A stretch of DNA of 64,000 nt from JBASEY01 sp964404285. GTDB lineage: Bacteria; CSSED10-310. The notes under the pieces were generated by a model. It made no database searches and was not told where the DNA came from. It saw nothing but the letters and a program-made list of their open reading frames with translations. This document shows positions 1 through 9,828 of this stretch, piece by piece; the stretch's first letter is position 1; each line of letters begins with the position of its first letter. The stretch is from positions 132,933-196,932 of the forward strand of contig CAYOJK010000004.1 in assembly GCA_964404285.1 (NCBI GenBank), read 5' to 3'. The position numbers and the translations under genes were made by a program.

Positions 1-165
1 ACGAATATGATGCTCTGTCGTGTTCGGGTGCTCCATCGCTTTGCTGAGACCGACTTGGACATCAACCCATTGACCAGGTTTAACTTTATCCGGACATTCA
101 ATTACGGGGACATGTTTCTCATTTTTCCAATCTGCTGTTTTGATTTTTTCACTAATTTTCATCAT
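1..165 (-). CDS. Superoxide reductase (neelaredoxin type), truncated by window edge
   Basis: Only the first 55 residues lie in the window; the gene runs off the left edge. The protein begins M-M-K-I-S-E-K and holds the E16-K17-H18 motif and H46-P-N-T followed by H52. These match three of the four histidine ligands of the superoxide reductase iron centre. The spacing 18/46/52 resembles the 14/40/46 spacing of Archaeoglobus neelaredoxin (known from the family). The remaining Cys and His ligands would lie outside the window. There is no N-terminal desulforedoxin CX2C domain, so this is the one-iron type. Superoxide reductases reduce superoxide to peroxide in anaerobes. A GGAGG ribosome site lies 5 nt before the first ATG; two adjacent ATGs make the exact start ambiguous by one codon. 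Confidence 0.88.
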   Translation of the reverse strand, partial: MMKISEKIKTADWKNEKHVPVIECPDKVKPGQWVDVQVGLSKAMEHPNTTEHHIR

Positions 166-189
166 TACCTCCAGAGTAAAAATTCCTCA

Positions 190-657
190 TTACTGCATAT
201 CATGACGCTTGAGTCGGCAAAACGTTACACGCATTCCTTTATTGGGTAATTTTTGAACAGAAAAGTTTTCAGTTAGATTCTGAACCAGAAAGATGCCTCT
301 TCCATGAAAATTTAAAAGATTTTCAGGCGAAGTCGGGTCGGGAAGCATGTCAGGATCGAAACCTTCTCCCTCATCTTCAATATCCGTATAAAAATCATCA
401 CCTTTTAAATAAAACTTGATTTTTACCCGTGCGCTCGTTTTGCCAGCATTCCCATAAACAATCGCATTGACAAGTGTCTCATGAATAGCGAGACGAACAG
501 CAGAAATATCCTCAGAACCAAACCCTTTCAGGGTGATCAACGAAGTGCCCAAATCGACGATCATACCTATAAGGTCTAGGTCAGAAGGTATGGTTAACTC
601 GACCAGAAACGTCTCATCCGAATCTGTCTGGGACGTTGAACTGACCGGATTTGTCAT
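190..657 (-). CDS. Anti-sigma factor-type ATP-binding protein (RsbW-like HATPase)
   Basis: A 155-residue GHKL-fold ATPase of the HATPase_c_2 type. The N box (E-T-L-V-N-A-I-V-Y-G-N), the G1 box (D-E-G-E-G-F-D-P) and a G2-like segment (H-G-R-G-I-F-L-V) are all present in order, at about residues 65, 110 and 135. Such proteins are serine kinases that phosphorylate a STAS partner and hold a sigma factor or another target. The likely partner is the STAS gene 14 nt upstream, and the two are almost certainly co-transcribed (STAS first). The ribosome site GAGG sits 7 nt before the ATG. Which sigma factor or phosphatase it controls is not visible here. Confidence 0.9.
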   Translation of the reverse strand: MTNPVSSTSQTDSDETFLVELTIPSDLDLIGMIVDLGTSLITLKGFGSEDISAVRLAIHETLVNAIVYGNAGKTSARVKIKFYLKGDDFYTDIEDEGEGFDPDMLPDPTSPENLLNFHGRGIFLVQNLTENFSVQKLPNKGMRVTFCRLKRHDMQ

Positions 658-671
658 GATGCAACCTCTTG

Positions 672-1013
672 TTATAGCCTAAAGCTGTCTACAGCCTCTT
701 TTTCGTTCTCAAACGTTTCAAAAATTGTGATCAGTCGGGTAATCACAAACAAGTCCCGGATTTTGGACTCCAAATGCAATAATTTAAGAACACCACCATT
801 CTTTTTTATCGTTGTAAAGCAACGCACAATCTCTCCCATCCCGGAAGAATCGATAAAGTCAACCTTGCGAAGGTTAAGAAGTATATGCTTCTGATCATTG
901 TGAACCAATTCCGAAACTTTTTTACGCAACTCTACGTCACCTTCACCAATCGTGATATCTCCAGATAAATCCAAAATTGTAACGCCATCCCTTTCACGAA
1001 CCTTTAATTTCAT
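672..1013 (-). CDS. STAS-domain anti-sigma factor antagonist
   Basis: A 113-residue protein that is a single STAS domain. The segment D-F-I-D-S-S-G-M-G holds the conserved serine that is phosphorylated in SpoIIAA/RsbV proteins. The dephosphorylated form normally binds and disarms the anti-sigma kinase, which is encoded directly downstream on the same strand. A strong AGGAGG ribosome site precedes the ATG by 7 nt, so the start is secure. First gene of a two-gene partner-switching operon; the superoxide reductase 24 nt beyond the second gene may be read from the same transcript. Confidence 0.92.
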   Translation of the reverse strand: MKLKVRERDGVTILDLSGDITIGEGDVELRKKVSELVHNDQKHILLNLRKVDFIDSSGMGEIVRCFTTIKKNGGVLKLLHLESKIRDLFVITRLITIFETFENEKEAVDSFRL

Positions 1014-1391
1014 AGTTTATCCTCCTAAAAACGAAGTACAGCGCCATTACGTGTAAAATAACAGGCAATCACAATTGATATCTTAAAGAGTTATGCTAAA
1101 TGAAGCAAGTAGCGGGAAGCGAGGAGCGAGATCAATGTCCAATAACCAATTTCCAAGTGGTTAAACTTCAGAATAGATGACAGACTTCCAATTTATATCA
1201 TCACCAAGTGTTAGAACTCAGAATTTGTAGTCATTCATGTTGTTTTCAATACCCCCAACCTAGCGATTTTTCGTATTTAAACGAAACAAATCATAGATTT
1301 GGGATGTTAATTAAAGTATGTTTCTTTTGCCCGAATGAAACTGTCAGAATCTGAACATGTTTTTTTCGCAACCAAAAATCAGGAGGTGTCC
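1014..1391. other. Intergenic region between divergent genes
   Basis: About 380 bp between the minus-strand STAS operon and the plus-strand M16 peptidase genes. It should carry both promoters, but I see no clear sigma-70 pair. A short imperfect direct repeat (CAAGTG...TCAGAAT) occurs at about 1155-1175 and 1204-1222. The first in-frame ATG at 1335 lacks a ribosome site and is not taken as the start of the next gene. Confidence 0.4.
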
Positions 1392-2951
1392 ATGAAACAG
1401 AAAGCAGTTTTTTCCGTGCAGATTGTAGGGTATATCACTATAATCGCGTTGTTTTTTACGCCCTCACTCAAAGCTGATACGGATGATATTTTCAAAAAGT
1501 ACCTTGAAGATCAGGTATATGAATTCACACTTGAAAATGGCATTAAGTTTATACTGGTTGAGCGGCCTGAAATACCGGTGTTTAGCGCCATTCTTCAAAT
1601 CGGCGCCGGCAGTGTCGATGAACCGCCCGGCAAAACCGGTGTCGCTCATGTGTTTGAACACATGGCATTCAAGGGAACGACTACGATAGGAACGCGAGAT
1701 TATCAAGCAGAAAAAGTGTTGTTGGACCAGATAGAAAACCTTGGCGCCCAATTAACTGAATGGCAAAAAGGTGAGGCGTTTGACCCCGAAGAAATCGATC
1801 GTCTCAAAGACGAGCTGAAAGATGCTCAACTGGAGCATAGAGCATTTGCGGTAGATAATGAGCTGGATGAAATATATTCTCGAAACGGCGCCAATTTTTT
1901 AAATGCCGGCACCGGAAGAGACTTCACAACCTATATGATCAGTTTGCCGTCCAATCGACTGGAGCTATGGGCTCGGATAGAGGTTGACCGTTTACTTAAT
2001 CCTGTTTTTAGACAGTTTTATGAAGAGCGCGATGTCATTATGGAAGAACGTCGAATGGGTACAGATAACAGTGCAAGTGGTGACCTAAATGAAGAATTCT
2101 TAGCGACTGCTTTTCGCGTGAGCCCATACGGCAAACCGGTGATTGGTTGGATGCACGATATCGCAAACCTGACAATTGATGATGCTAGAAAATTTCACGA
2201 TGCGTATTACGTTCCTGAAAATATTACCGTTGCAATAGCGGGAGATATATCGCCTCAGCAGCTCAAAGACGTAGCGGAAAAATATTTTGCACGTATTCCT
2301 CATCAGGACTCACCCCAAAAACCAGATTTACGGGAACCCCCACAAAATCATATTCGTATTGTACGAGTTCGACGTGGCGATGCCACACCGCAAATCATCT
2401 TTGGATGGCATATACCGAAGTATCCACACAAAGCATCTATTCCACTGGATATCGCTGCAAATATATTGGGTAATGGACGAACCTCACGATTATATAAGCG
2501 ATTGGTGGAAACAGGTTTGGCGATAGATGTTAGCGCTGACGCCGATACCTTAGGACGTTATGACAGCCTGTTTACCATCAAAGTCACTCCGATATCGGGT
2601 GTAAATGAGCAGGAGATAATTGAGGCGACGCTTAGCGAAATACAAAATCTTGCCGCAAATCCGTTGACACAGTTTGAGGTTGATAAGATAAAAAAGCAGG
2701 AGTTAGTCAGTTTCGTCAGGCGGCTGAATGGTAACATGTGGCTGGCTATGCAGTTGGCATATTTCGAAAACATCACAGGAAGCTGGCGATCAGTCGGGCA
2801 ATATCTTCGGGATGTCAATGCTTGCTCTCGGGAAGAGGTATCTGAGGTTGTTGGAGAATATTTGAAATCGACAAATTATACGATGGCTGTACTGGAAAAA
2901 ATTGATACTGAAATGAATGTATCCGAAGATGTTTCGGGGGAGGAAGCGTAA
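1392..2951 (+). CDS. M16-family zinc peptidase, catalytic subunit, exported
   Basis: A pitrilysin/insulinase-family protease of 519 residues. A signal peptide (about residues 1-29, hydrophobic core I-I-A-L-F-F) precedes the catalytic domain. The inverted zinc motif H86-V-F-E89-H90 is intact, and E218 or E219 in V-I-M-E-E-R-R is the probable third zinc ligand. The distance between them is about 50 residues longer than usual because of a charged, probably helical insert at about residues 105-155. An AGGAGG site 5 nt before the ATG at 1392 decides the start over the earlier in-frame ATG at 1335. The next gene starts 1 nt after the stop and encodes an inactive-looking paralogue. The pair probably forms a periplasmic heterodimer, as known for two-gene M16 systems. 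Confidence 0.9.
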   Translation: MKQKAVFSVQIVGYITIIALFFTPSLKADTDDIFKKYLEDQVYEFTLENGIKFILVERPEIPVFSAILQIGAGSVDEPPGKTGVAHVFEHMAFKGTTTIGTRDYQAEKVLLDQIENLGAQLTEWQKGEAFDPEEIDRLKDELKDAQLEHRAFAVDNELDEIYSRNGANFLNAGTGRDFTTYMISLPSNRLELWARIEVDRLLNPVFRQFYEERDVIMEERRMGTDNSASGDLNEEFLATAFRVSPYGKPVIGWMHDIANLTIDDARKFHDAYYVPENITVAIAGDISPQQLKDVAEKYFARIPHQDSPQKPDLREPPQNHIRIVRVRRGDATPQIIFGWHIPKYPHKASIPLDIAANILGNGRTSRLYKRLVETGLAIDVSADADTLGRYDSLFTIKVTPISGVNEQEIIEATLSEIQNLAANPLTQFEVDKIKKQELVSFVRRLNGNMWLAMQLAYFENITGSWRSVGQYLRDVNACSREEVSEVVGEYLKSTNYTMAVLEKIDTEMNVSEDVSGEEA

Positions 2952-2952
2952 A

Positions 2953-4386
2953 ATGATTAAAAGATATGCTGTTATTGTATTTATCGCTGTTGTGTTGGTT
3001 ATAGGCGTTTGTGTGAAAAGTGAATCATCGACGGATTTATCTTTACCTGACCCCTACTGCATGGAGTTTGAACCTTTAAATTTCAAACCGATAAAACCGA
3101 CGATCACCACATTAAAAAATGGTTTGGAGTTTTGGCATACCATCAACCCGATGCTTCCTTTGGTTACACTGATCGTTGATATCGATGCCGGCAGTTTATT
3201 GGATCCGATCGACAAATTCGGTGTCGCCGAATTGACGATGCAGATGCTCCCCACAGGTGGAACTGAGTCGATGACGGCAAAAGCATTCAAAGAAAAATCG
3301 GAATTGATGGGCTTGTCGTTCCGGCAAACCGCTTCTGAGGAAATAGCACAATTATCTGTTACGTGCTTATCCGTCGATTTGAAAGAAACACTGGCGATGT
3401 TGATGGATATGCTACAACACCCACGTTTTAATCTTGATGAGCTGGAACTTCTTCGCAGAGAAGTTCGAGAATCAATTATCATTGCTGAACAAGAGCCTTT
3501 TTATCAAGCATTTAATACATTGAGAAAACGCGTTTACGGTGATAGCCATCCTTCTGCGCAGTTTTTTGATAAGGAAACGTTGGAGACAATATCCCGTGAT
3601 GATTTACAAGCTTTTCATAGAGCATACTATCACCCAAACGCAGCCAGGTTTGCTGTTGTCGGGGCGGTAACTGATGCTGATATAAAATATATCAAGAAAA
3701 CACTTACTCGATGGAAAGGCAAATCCGAAAGAACGATAGTGTGGCCTGAATATCAGCCGGCCAGTGAAACAGCAAGCATTGTTCTTGTCGATCGACCAGG
3801 CACACAAGCGGTCATTGCGATGGGACATCTGGGTTTTGAACCGAGCCATCCTCATCAATACAACTTAGAGGTTTTTAACGATATTTACGGATCTGGAGGT
3901 TTGAGCAGCAGGCTCATGAACCATGTGCGAACTCAGAAAGGCCTTGCTTACATGGTATTTGGCCACCATAGTCTGGGAATACCGAAGGGAATATTCTTAG
4001 CGGGTTGCATGACCCAGAACAGTTCGGCTGTAGAAGCGATAAAGACTATTTTAGATGTCACACGGGGGATGCAAACCGATCTTGTCGGCAAAGAAGAAAT
4101 GGAAAAATCCATCGAGTCGATAGAAAATTCTTTTGTCTTTCGGTTTGAAAGCCCTCAAAGGGTGCTACAGCGGCTTTTAGTACATAGGCGGAGAGGATTG
4201 CCGGACGATTACCTCGAGACCTACCTCGAAAATGTTCGAAAGGTTACGCCTGAAGGTCTTCAACAAGCTGCAATCGATACCATCGATCTAGATAAGATAC
4301 AAATTATAGTATCCGGTCCGGCAGATATTCTGAAACCTGAATTAGAAAAATTGGAATTGCCGATAGAGGCTATCACCAAGCAATAA
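2953..4386 (+). CDS. M16-family peptidase-like protein, non-catalytic partner
   Basis: A 477-residue M16 protein with an N-terminal signal peptide (V-I-V-F-I-A-V-V-L-V-I-G). At the place of the zinc motif it reads M-Q-M-L-P-T-G-G-T, so the HXXEH ligands are missing and it should not bind zinc. The C-terminal half keeps the family pattern, including G-G-L-S-S-R-L and G-L-A-Y. In known two-subunit M16 peptidases one chain supplies zinc and the other supplies substrate-binding residues; this arrangement fits that. Start chosen at 2953, which follows GGAGGAAG inside the previous gene and leaves a 1-nt gap, indicating translational coupling. Confidence 0.88.
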   Translation: MIKRYAVIVFIAVVLVIGVCVKSESSTDLSLPDPYCMEFEPLNFKPIKPTITTLKNGLEFWHTINPMLPLVTLIVDIDAGSLLDPIDKFGVAELTMQMLPTGGTESMTAKAFKEKSELMGLSFRQTASEEIAQLSVTCLSVDLKETLAMLMDMLQHPRFNLDELELLRREVRESIIIAEQEPFYQAFNTLRKRVYGDSHPSAQFFDKETLETISRDDLQAFHRAYYHPNAARFAVVGAVTDADIKYIKKTLTRWKGKSERTIVWPEYQPASETASIVLVDRPGTQAVIAMGHLGFEPSHPHQYNLEVFNDIYGSGGLSSRLMNHVRTQKGLAYMVFGHHSLGIPKGIFLAGCMTQNSSAVEAIKTILDVTRGMQTDLVGKEEMEKSIESIENSFVFRFESPQRVLQRLLVHRRRGLPDDYLETYLENVRKVTPEGLQQAAIDTIDLDKIQIIVSGPADILKPELEKLELPIEAITKQ

Positions 4387-4467
4387 CCCGGTTTTCATAT
4401 TAGCTGTGTCTAATCTTTCTAAGGGAAAAAGATAGAGTTTTTTGACTGAAAATAGTCTTTAAACGTC

Positions 4468-5970
4468 TTAACGTGATTCTTTTTTTTCAGTAGAAGCAGA
4501 AGCGGCGGCTCGACTGACCTTATCAAAATGAAGACCCATAATAGCTAACTCGGTTGCTATAGGGAGGCATCGGATACGTGTCAAAAAAGTTTTTATCAAT
4601 AATTTCCAATAATGTATTCGGGCACGAGAAAAGATACCAATTCGCCAGGTGCTGCGTATGAATGCTCGTATATCTTGCAGATGCAGTTTCGTCACGACTT
4701 GAGGTTTATAGCTTTTAATAAAAGTGTCGATGCGTCGATAATAATATTTGGGTGAGTAGATTGTAGAGATCAGATTTCTATAGCCTTCTTGTAATTTATC
4801 CACACCCATGCGTGGAATAAAGTTTACCGAATCTCCGGTGTTTTCACCACTGGACTCGCCTAAAAGTCGATTTTCGCCTTTCAACCGGTGCCACAAACGA
4901 GTGCGGGGTAATGCTGTCAGGATACCTACCATAGCTGTCACAACGCCAATTTGCTGGATAAATTTTAGCTGGTTATCAAAGACCGTCGAAGTATCGTTAT
5001 CAAAACCAACGATAAAGCCGCCCATTACCTGCATGCCGTGCTGATGAATCGTTTGAACGGCGGTTTTCAAATCCATTTTCATGTTCTGATATTTGCCACA
5101 CTCTTTCAAACTATCGAGATCCGGTGTTTCAAGGCCAATAAAGACTTTATAGAAGTTAGCCGCGCTCATCAATTCAAGAAGTTCTTTATCCTGCGCCAGA
5201 TCAGTGCTTGCTTCTGTCAAAAACGTGAATGGATATTTCATTCTTTTCTGCCATTCTATCAAGAATGGAAGCATCTTTTTTACCGTGGCGCTATTGCCTA
5301 TAAAATTATCATCAACAATAAAAATAGCTCCACGCCAGCCAGCGTCATACAGTGATTGAATTTCAGAAATCATTTGGTGGGGAGTTTTTGTGCGAGGTAT
5401 TCGTCCATTCATGATAATGATATCGCAGAATTCGCAGTTATAAGGGCAGCCTCGTGAATATTGTATCGGCATGGTCACATATTTTTTCAGATCGATCAAT
5501 GACCACAGGGGCAGCGGTGTCTGGGTTATTTCAGGACGTTCTTGAGACGTATAGACTCGTTTAAGGTTGCCTTCAGCCAAGTCCTTCAAAAATAATGGAA
5601 GGGTTATTTCCGCTTCGTTGAGCACATAGTGATCGACATCCGGCCAATGATTGTCTTGAGATGAAAACAGTGGGCCGCCGACAACAATTGTTTTGCCGAT
5701 TTTTTTACAACGCTGAACGACTTCTAACGCACTGTCTTTCTGCACAATCATGGCGCTGATAAATACCATGTCTGCCCAATCGATATCCTTATCAGATAGC
5801 GCCGATGCGTTCATGTCAACCAGCTTCTTCTGCCATTTTACCGGAAGCAATGCTCCAACCGTCAATAAACCCAATGGTGGAAATGCCGCTTTTCGAGCGA
5901 CAAATTTCATGACATGTTTGAAGCTCCAGAACGTTTCAGGGTTTTTCGGGTAAACCAATAAAATTTTCAT
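4468..5970 (-). CDS. B12-binding-domain radical SAM protein (DUF4070 type)
   Basis: A 500-residue protein with an N-terminal cobalamin-binding-like domain (about 1-140), a radical SAM core (about 165-400) with the cluster motif C-P-Y-N-C-E-F-C-D, and a C-terminal region resembling DUF4070. Members transfer methyl groups or alter lipids and cofactors; hopanoid and bacteriochlorophyll methylases belong to the same broad class. No substrate can be deduced, since its neighbours are proteases and a cell-wall hydrolase on the other strand. It stands alone, convergent with the M16 pair (81 bp between stops). Confidence 0.87.
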   Translation of the reverse strand: MKILLVYPKNPETFWSFKHVMKFVARKAAFPPLGLLTVGALLPVKWQKKLVDMNASALSDKDIDWADMVFISAMIVQKDSALEVVQRCKKIGKTIVVGGPLFSSQDNHWPDVDHYVLNEAEITLPLFLKDLAEGNLKRVYTSQERPEITQTPLPLWSLIDLKKYVTMPIQYSRGCPYNCEFCDIIIMNGRIPRTKTPHQMISEIQSLYDAGWRGAIFIVDDNFIGNSATVKKMLPFLIEWQKRMKYPFTFLTEASTDLAQDKELLELMSAANFYKVFIGLETPDLDSLKECGKYQNMKMDLKTAVQTIHQHGMQVMGGFIVGFDNDTSTVFDNQLKFIQQIGVVTAMVGILTALPRTRLWHRLKGENRLLGESSGENTGDSVNFIPRMGVDKLQEGYRNLISTIYSPKYYYRRIDTFIKSYKPQVVTKLHLQDIRAFIRSTWRIGIFSRARIHYWKLLIKTFLTRIRCLPIATELAIMGLHFDKVSRAAASASTEKKESR

Positions 5971-6260
5971 GAACCCTATTCTTTCTTTTGTTCAACCGGA
6001 CAACATAGCGCTGCCCGCCAATTTATAGGTATATTCTATTTCTGATTTTTTAACAAAGATGATCGTACCTTGCCGCGACAAATGAATGGGGAATCGATTG
6101 CTTTGGTCGGCAAAACTTCACAGATCCAAATTATGGTAAATCGATTGTTATCCGATATACTTGTCACGTGATTTTTCTGAGAGGATTGCTGACAAGATTC
6201 ACACTGTCGGACATAAGATTATTAGATAGTCTGAACAGCTTTAAAAGGGGGCGGCCAGGT

Positions 6261-7043
6261 ATGTTCAGCAAATCATTTACATATAAAATGAGTCGATGGG
6301 CATGGTTTTTGATTGGGTTAAATCTATTGAGCGGCGGGTGCCTTAGGCCGGCTCGGTTACCTCCATCCGGTAGGCCGAAAAGCGCTGTAGCTGATGATGT
6401 GGGAGTTATGGGCTTTACGATTCAGGCCGGAGCGTTTGCTGTGATGGATAATGCGATTCGTTTGTCGGATACGCTTCGTAGCGAGGGCGTTGAAGCAATT
6501 TATTTTATCGATAAAGACGCTTTGTACAAAGTCCGGTTCGGTGATTTTGCAGATCGAGATTCGGCTGTTGGATATGCCATGAAGATAAAAACTCAAGGGT
6601 TGGTCGATGATTTCTACATCGTCTCCCCCCAGAGCTATCCGATTCAATCGCCAGTAAAAGACAGGCGCACTATTCGGCAGAAACTCGTGAATGATGCTCA
6701 CCATTTCATTGGCAGCCCCTATCGCTGGGGTGGAACAGAGCCAAGTGGTTTTGACTGCAGCGGGCTGACACTGACGGTTTACCGATTGAACGGTATCGTC
6801 ATTCCAAGAACATCCACCGAGCAATACAATCATGGCCGCGCAATATCTCAAAGACGGCTGAACCTCGGCGACCTGGTTTTTTTTCGTACTGAAAAAAACA
6901 AGCGTGTTTCGCATGTAGGGATTTATATTGGTAACGGACGTTTTATTCACGCGCCAGGCAAAGGTCGTCAGGTGCAAGAGGCGTCACTGTCGGATACGTA
7001 TTATAAAAATACATTTGCTGGAGCGCGAACATATCTGCGCTAG
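6261..7043 (+). CDS. SPOR-NlpC/P60 lipoprotein, cell-wall hydrolase
   Basis: A 260-residue lipoprotein. The lipobox L-S-G-G-C places the lipidated cysteine at residue 27. A SPOR domain follows (about 50-120; F-T-I-Q-A-G-A-F ... Y-K-V-R-F-G-D-F), which binds denuded glycan at septa. Then comes an NlpC/P60 endopeptidase domain (about 140-260) with a full triad: C166 in D-C-S-G, H218 in S-H-V-G and H230 in F-I-H-A-P. It should cut peptide stems of peptidoglycan, perhaps at the division site. The start at 6261 follows AAAAGGGGG; an in-frame ATG at 6168 has no ribosome site and would bury the signal peptide. Confidence 0.92.
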   Translation: MFSKSFTYKMSRWAWFLIGLNLLSGGCLRPARLPPSGRPKSAVADDVGVMGFTIQAGAFAVMDNAIRLSDTLRSEGVEAIYFIDKDALYKVRFGDFADRDSAVGYAMKIKTQGLVDDFYIVSPQSYPIQSPVKDRRTIRQKLVNDAHHFIGSPYRWGGTEPSGFDCSGLTLTVYRLNGIVIPRTSTEQYNHGRAISQRRLNLGDLVFFRTEKNKRVSHVGIYIGNGRFIHAPGKGRQVQEASLSDTYYKNTFAGARTYLR

Positions 7044-7232
7044 ACCATGTAGCTCAAAAAATGTGAGCCCAAATTATTTGTACAATATCATGTTCTGCGC
7101 ACAGCCGAGCGCATTTACAAATAGAACGCTTCATATTGACGGTTTCCAGGGAAACAGGCATTATCATTTAAGGCATGACAGCGATAGGAAGCTGTTAGGA
7201 TAAATAAATCGCATATACAAGGAGGGATAGAT

Positions 7233-9545
7233 ATGAACCGTCGTATCATATGGATTTGGTTGATGGTATTTATGAGCGCTGTTGGAATAGCGTCGGACAC
7301 TGCGCTTGAAGGGGTCTGTATGACCAATTCGTCCGCTGATACAGGTCAGGTATCTGTTCCGCGCCGTGCAATGACGCAGGAAACGGGCGCCTATTTTACT
7401 GAAACGTACCCCCAGCCCGTGTTGACCACCGCTGCCAAACAGGCAATCGACGCATCGCCGGGTTGGATACAGGAATCTCTGGTTATAGCCTTCTCATCGA
7501 TGAAGGATACGGAACAGAACTTGTTTGCGGATAAAATCCTGAACGTCGCTGCCCCGGAACACAGGGATGAGATAGCATTTTGCATCGCCCATATTCCCCT
7601 TAGCACATTGACTCATCATAAGTTTGACGCCGGTCTGCTGGATGAAAATGTGGCTTGGATATACATTCTGGATGAGCATTTGGAGTATGTCCGTCTGGTG
7701 GAACACGGTGATCCTACTCAGGGTGGCACAGATTATTACACTACCGCAGCATATATTATTGACGAGGGAAGCGGTCCGTTTGAGTTGGAAATTCCTCGTG
7801 ACATCTACTACTGGTGGGTCGTGCATCCTGCGGTGACGGAAGAGCGTCCGGGGTATGTCAACCCAGAAACCAGTGAAATTGTCTCGCCCGAAGAAGGCTT
7901 TTTCTGGCGTCAGTATTTCTGGGAATCGGATTCTGTGTACGATTACCGCACGAATGGCGACTGGATTTGCACGCTTTTTTCTGACGTGGCGCACCTGCCT
8001 TCCTTCCTGTGGGACCGCCAGGCGCAGACGCTGCCGGCAGGCCGCGAATTTACCGATGACTGCTCTGCAGTGGATATCGTCAGTAACTGGGCGCTGGATG
8101 TCATGCACTGGGGCGCGACTCCACCCCGACCAAACCAGCCGGTAGCTCTGGTCTATGATCATGACGGCAACTGCGGTGAATATCAGGACCTTCTTGGAGC
8201 TGCGCTCCGCACAGCGCTGATACCCTCTAATGGCGTCCTGACCATCGTGGATGATCATGTCTGGAACGAATTTTGGGATCAAGGATGGACGCCTATCGGT
8301 GATTCGGATCACACAAATCTCGGCGGCTATAGTAACGGCGCGGATTATACCTATGACGGCTGGAAGGATATCTCCGCAGCATATGCCTTGCGCGGCGATA
8401 AACTCGAAATTAATCGCACTGCGGATTATACAGACTCATGTGTCGTGACGACAACCGTGACCGATAGCGCAGGCAATCCCGTGGACGGCGCTCTGGTGCG
8501 AATTCACGGGCAGTCGTATTATAATCCAAACAACTATGCTGTCTGTATTACCGGCGTTACGGACGTGAACGGCAAGCTGGCGCTGGACCTCGGCGACAAC
8601 CGGAATTTCAGGGGAGAAGTATTCTCGCCGATAGGGAGAGCCCCGTTGACTATGATTGTCGAGAATACCGAAGCTGGGGCGAGTTATGAATACAATGTGG
8701 TTCTTCCGGGGTTGATGGATGTGCCGAAAGTGACGGATGTGGGCACGCCGCCGGAATACAGCCCCAAATGGCGCCTGTCAGCCAACGTCGATGCTCCGTC
8801 CGCTATCCTGTACGGCGTAACGAGACCGCCGACAGGGGGGGATTTACAAAGAACATTCCAGACAGAAATCACGCCGGGCTCAGTGGATGTCTTTCTTGTG
8901 GACGCTGAGCAAAAAACAGCGTGGGAGGCTGGCGAGCCGTTCAGCGCCTATCGAGTGAAGAGAGAGATTTTGTCGTATGATCAGACCATGATTCTCAATG
9001 ACAATATCTGGACTCTGGTTATCTCTAACAAACATCACAACGGCCACAGGGAAATGGTGGATATCAACCTGACACTGGAAACACTTTCAGGCAATTCTTG
9101 GATTGAAGTCGATGTGATCAGCCGGCAGGTATCTTTAGAACCCGGCGAGGTTTATACCGTATCGTTCAGTGACACTGTGTTCACGATGACCTTTGAGATG
9201 CCTGGTCTGCGGTTCCGGGGAGGAGACACGGTTTATCTGAATTTATATCTTGTGAATCCAACTGCTGTAGCCGTGGATGCTGATCTGTATGTGCTGATGG
9301 AAGTATATGGTGAATTCTTCGCATATCCCACCTGGGAAAACATCGATGAGGGACTGCCCAAAACAGAAATATCCGTTCTGGCCGGCTCCATCGATCCCAA
9401 GAGTCTTATACCGGCATTCACGATGCCGACGGTGGCGAATGCCGGACCGTTTTACTTTTACTGCGCGGCCTTTGAGCCGGACACCTTGGCAGTGGAAACA
9501 CTGATCGGAAATGTCGATATGTGGGAGTTTACATTGACGGATTGA
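7233..9545 (+). CDS. Secreted transglutaminase-like protein with C-terminal beta domains
   Basis: A 770-residue exported protein with a signal peptide at about 1-22. Around residues 300-360 the sequence H-D-G-N-C-G-E-Y-Q-D followed by D-D-H-V-W-N-E matches the Cys and His of the transglutaminase-like (papain-fold) superfamily. The Asp may be in the G-W-T-P-I-G-D-S-D segment. After it comes a carboxypeptidase-regulatory-like module (about 400-480; T-V-T-D-S-A-G-N-P-V-D-G-A-L-V) and further beta-rich segments. The last 130 residues (G-G-D-T-V-Y-L-N-L-Y-L-V-N-P) form a module common on secreted proteins of this type of genome. The ribosome site AAGGAGGG precedes the ATG. Such proteins are peptidases or cross-linkers; the true reaction is unknown. 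Confidence 0.78.
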   Translation: MNRRIIWIWLMVFMSAVGIASDTALEGVCMTNSSADTGQVSVPRRAMTQETGAYFTETYPQPVLTTAAKQAIDASPGWIQESLVIAFSSMKDTEQNLFADKILNVAAPEHRDEIAFCIAHIPLSTLTHHKFDAGLLDENVAWIYILDEHLEYVRLVEHGDPTQGGTDYYTTAAYIIDEGSGPFELEIPRDIYYWWVVHPAVTEERPGYVNPETSEIVSPEEGFFWRQYFWESDSVYDYRTNGDWICTLFSDVAHLPSFLWDRQAQTLPAGREFTDDCSAVDIVSNWALDVMHWGATPPRPNQPVALVYDHDGNCGEYQDLLGAALRTALIPSNGVLTIVDDHVWNEFWDQGWTPIGDSDHTNLGGYSNGADYTYDGWKDISAAYALRGDKLEINRTADYTDSCVVTTTVTDSAGNPVDGALVRIHGQSYYNPNNYAVCITGVTDVNGKLALDLGDNRNFRGEVFSPIGRAPLTMIVENTEAGASYEYNVVLPGLMDVPKVTDVGTPPEYSPKWRLSANVDAPSAILYGVTRPPTGGDLQRTFQTEITPGSVDVFLVDAEQKTAWEAGEPFSAYRVKREILSYDQTMILNDNIWTLVISNKHHNGHREMVDINLTLETLSGNSWIEVDVISRQVSLEPGEVYTVSFSDTVFTMTFEMPGLRFRGGDTVYLNLYLVNPTAVAVDADLYVLMEVYGEFFAYPTWENIDEGLPKTEISVLAGSIDPKSLIPAFTMPTVANAGPFYFYCAAFEPDTLAVETLIGNVDMWEFTLTD

Positions 9546-9828
9546 TCTTGCTGGAGCAGGTCTGATCCCGGGTTTGCCAATGCCGCTTGTTATCTCAACT
9601 TGTGGACAAACATGTCCGGTTATGATGGTTGATGTAACTAATGAAAAAATTGACTCAGAGGAGGATAATTAGAGCGTCCTCACCCGATAACTCAGGTGAG
9701 TTTATCCTAGTTCTCATGTTGTGTTTACCGGAACCCGCGCTGTAGAGCGTGTTATTTTGAAATTTTTTTAAAAAATAACTATCATAAAACTGAGAAATTG
9801 ATTGAATATGGTTTTTGGAGAGGTTGTT

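Noticed and set aside
9546..9828. Terminator or small RNA after the transglutaminase-like gene
   Set aside because: A weak inverted pair (CTCACC and GGTGAG near 9678-9698) is not followed by a T run, and nothing else supports an RNA gene.
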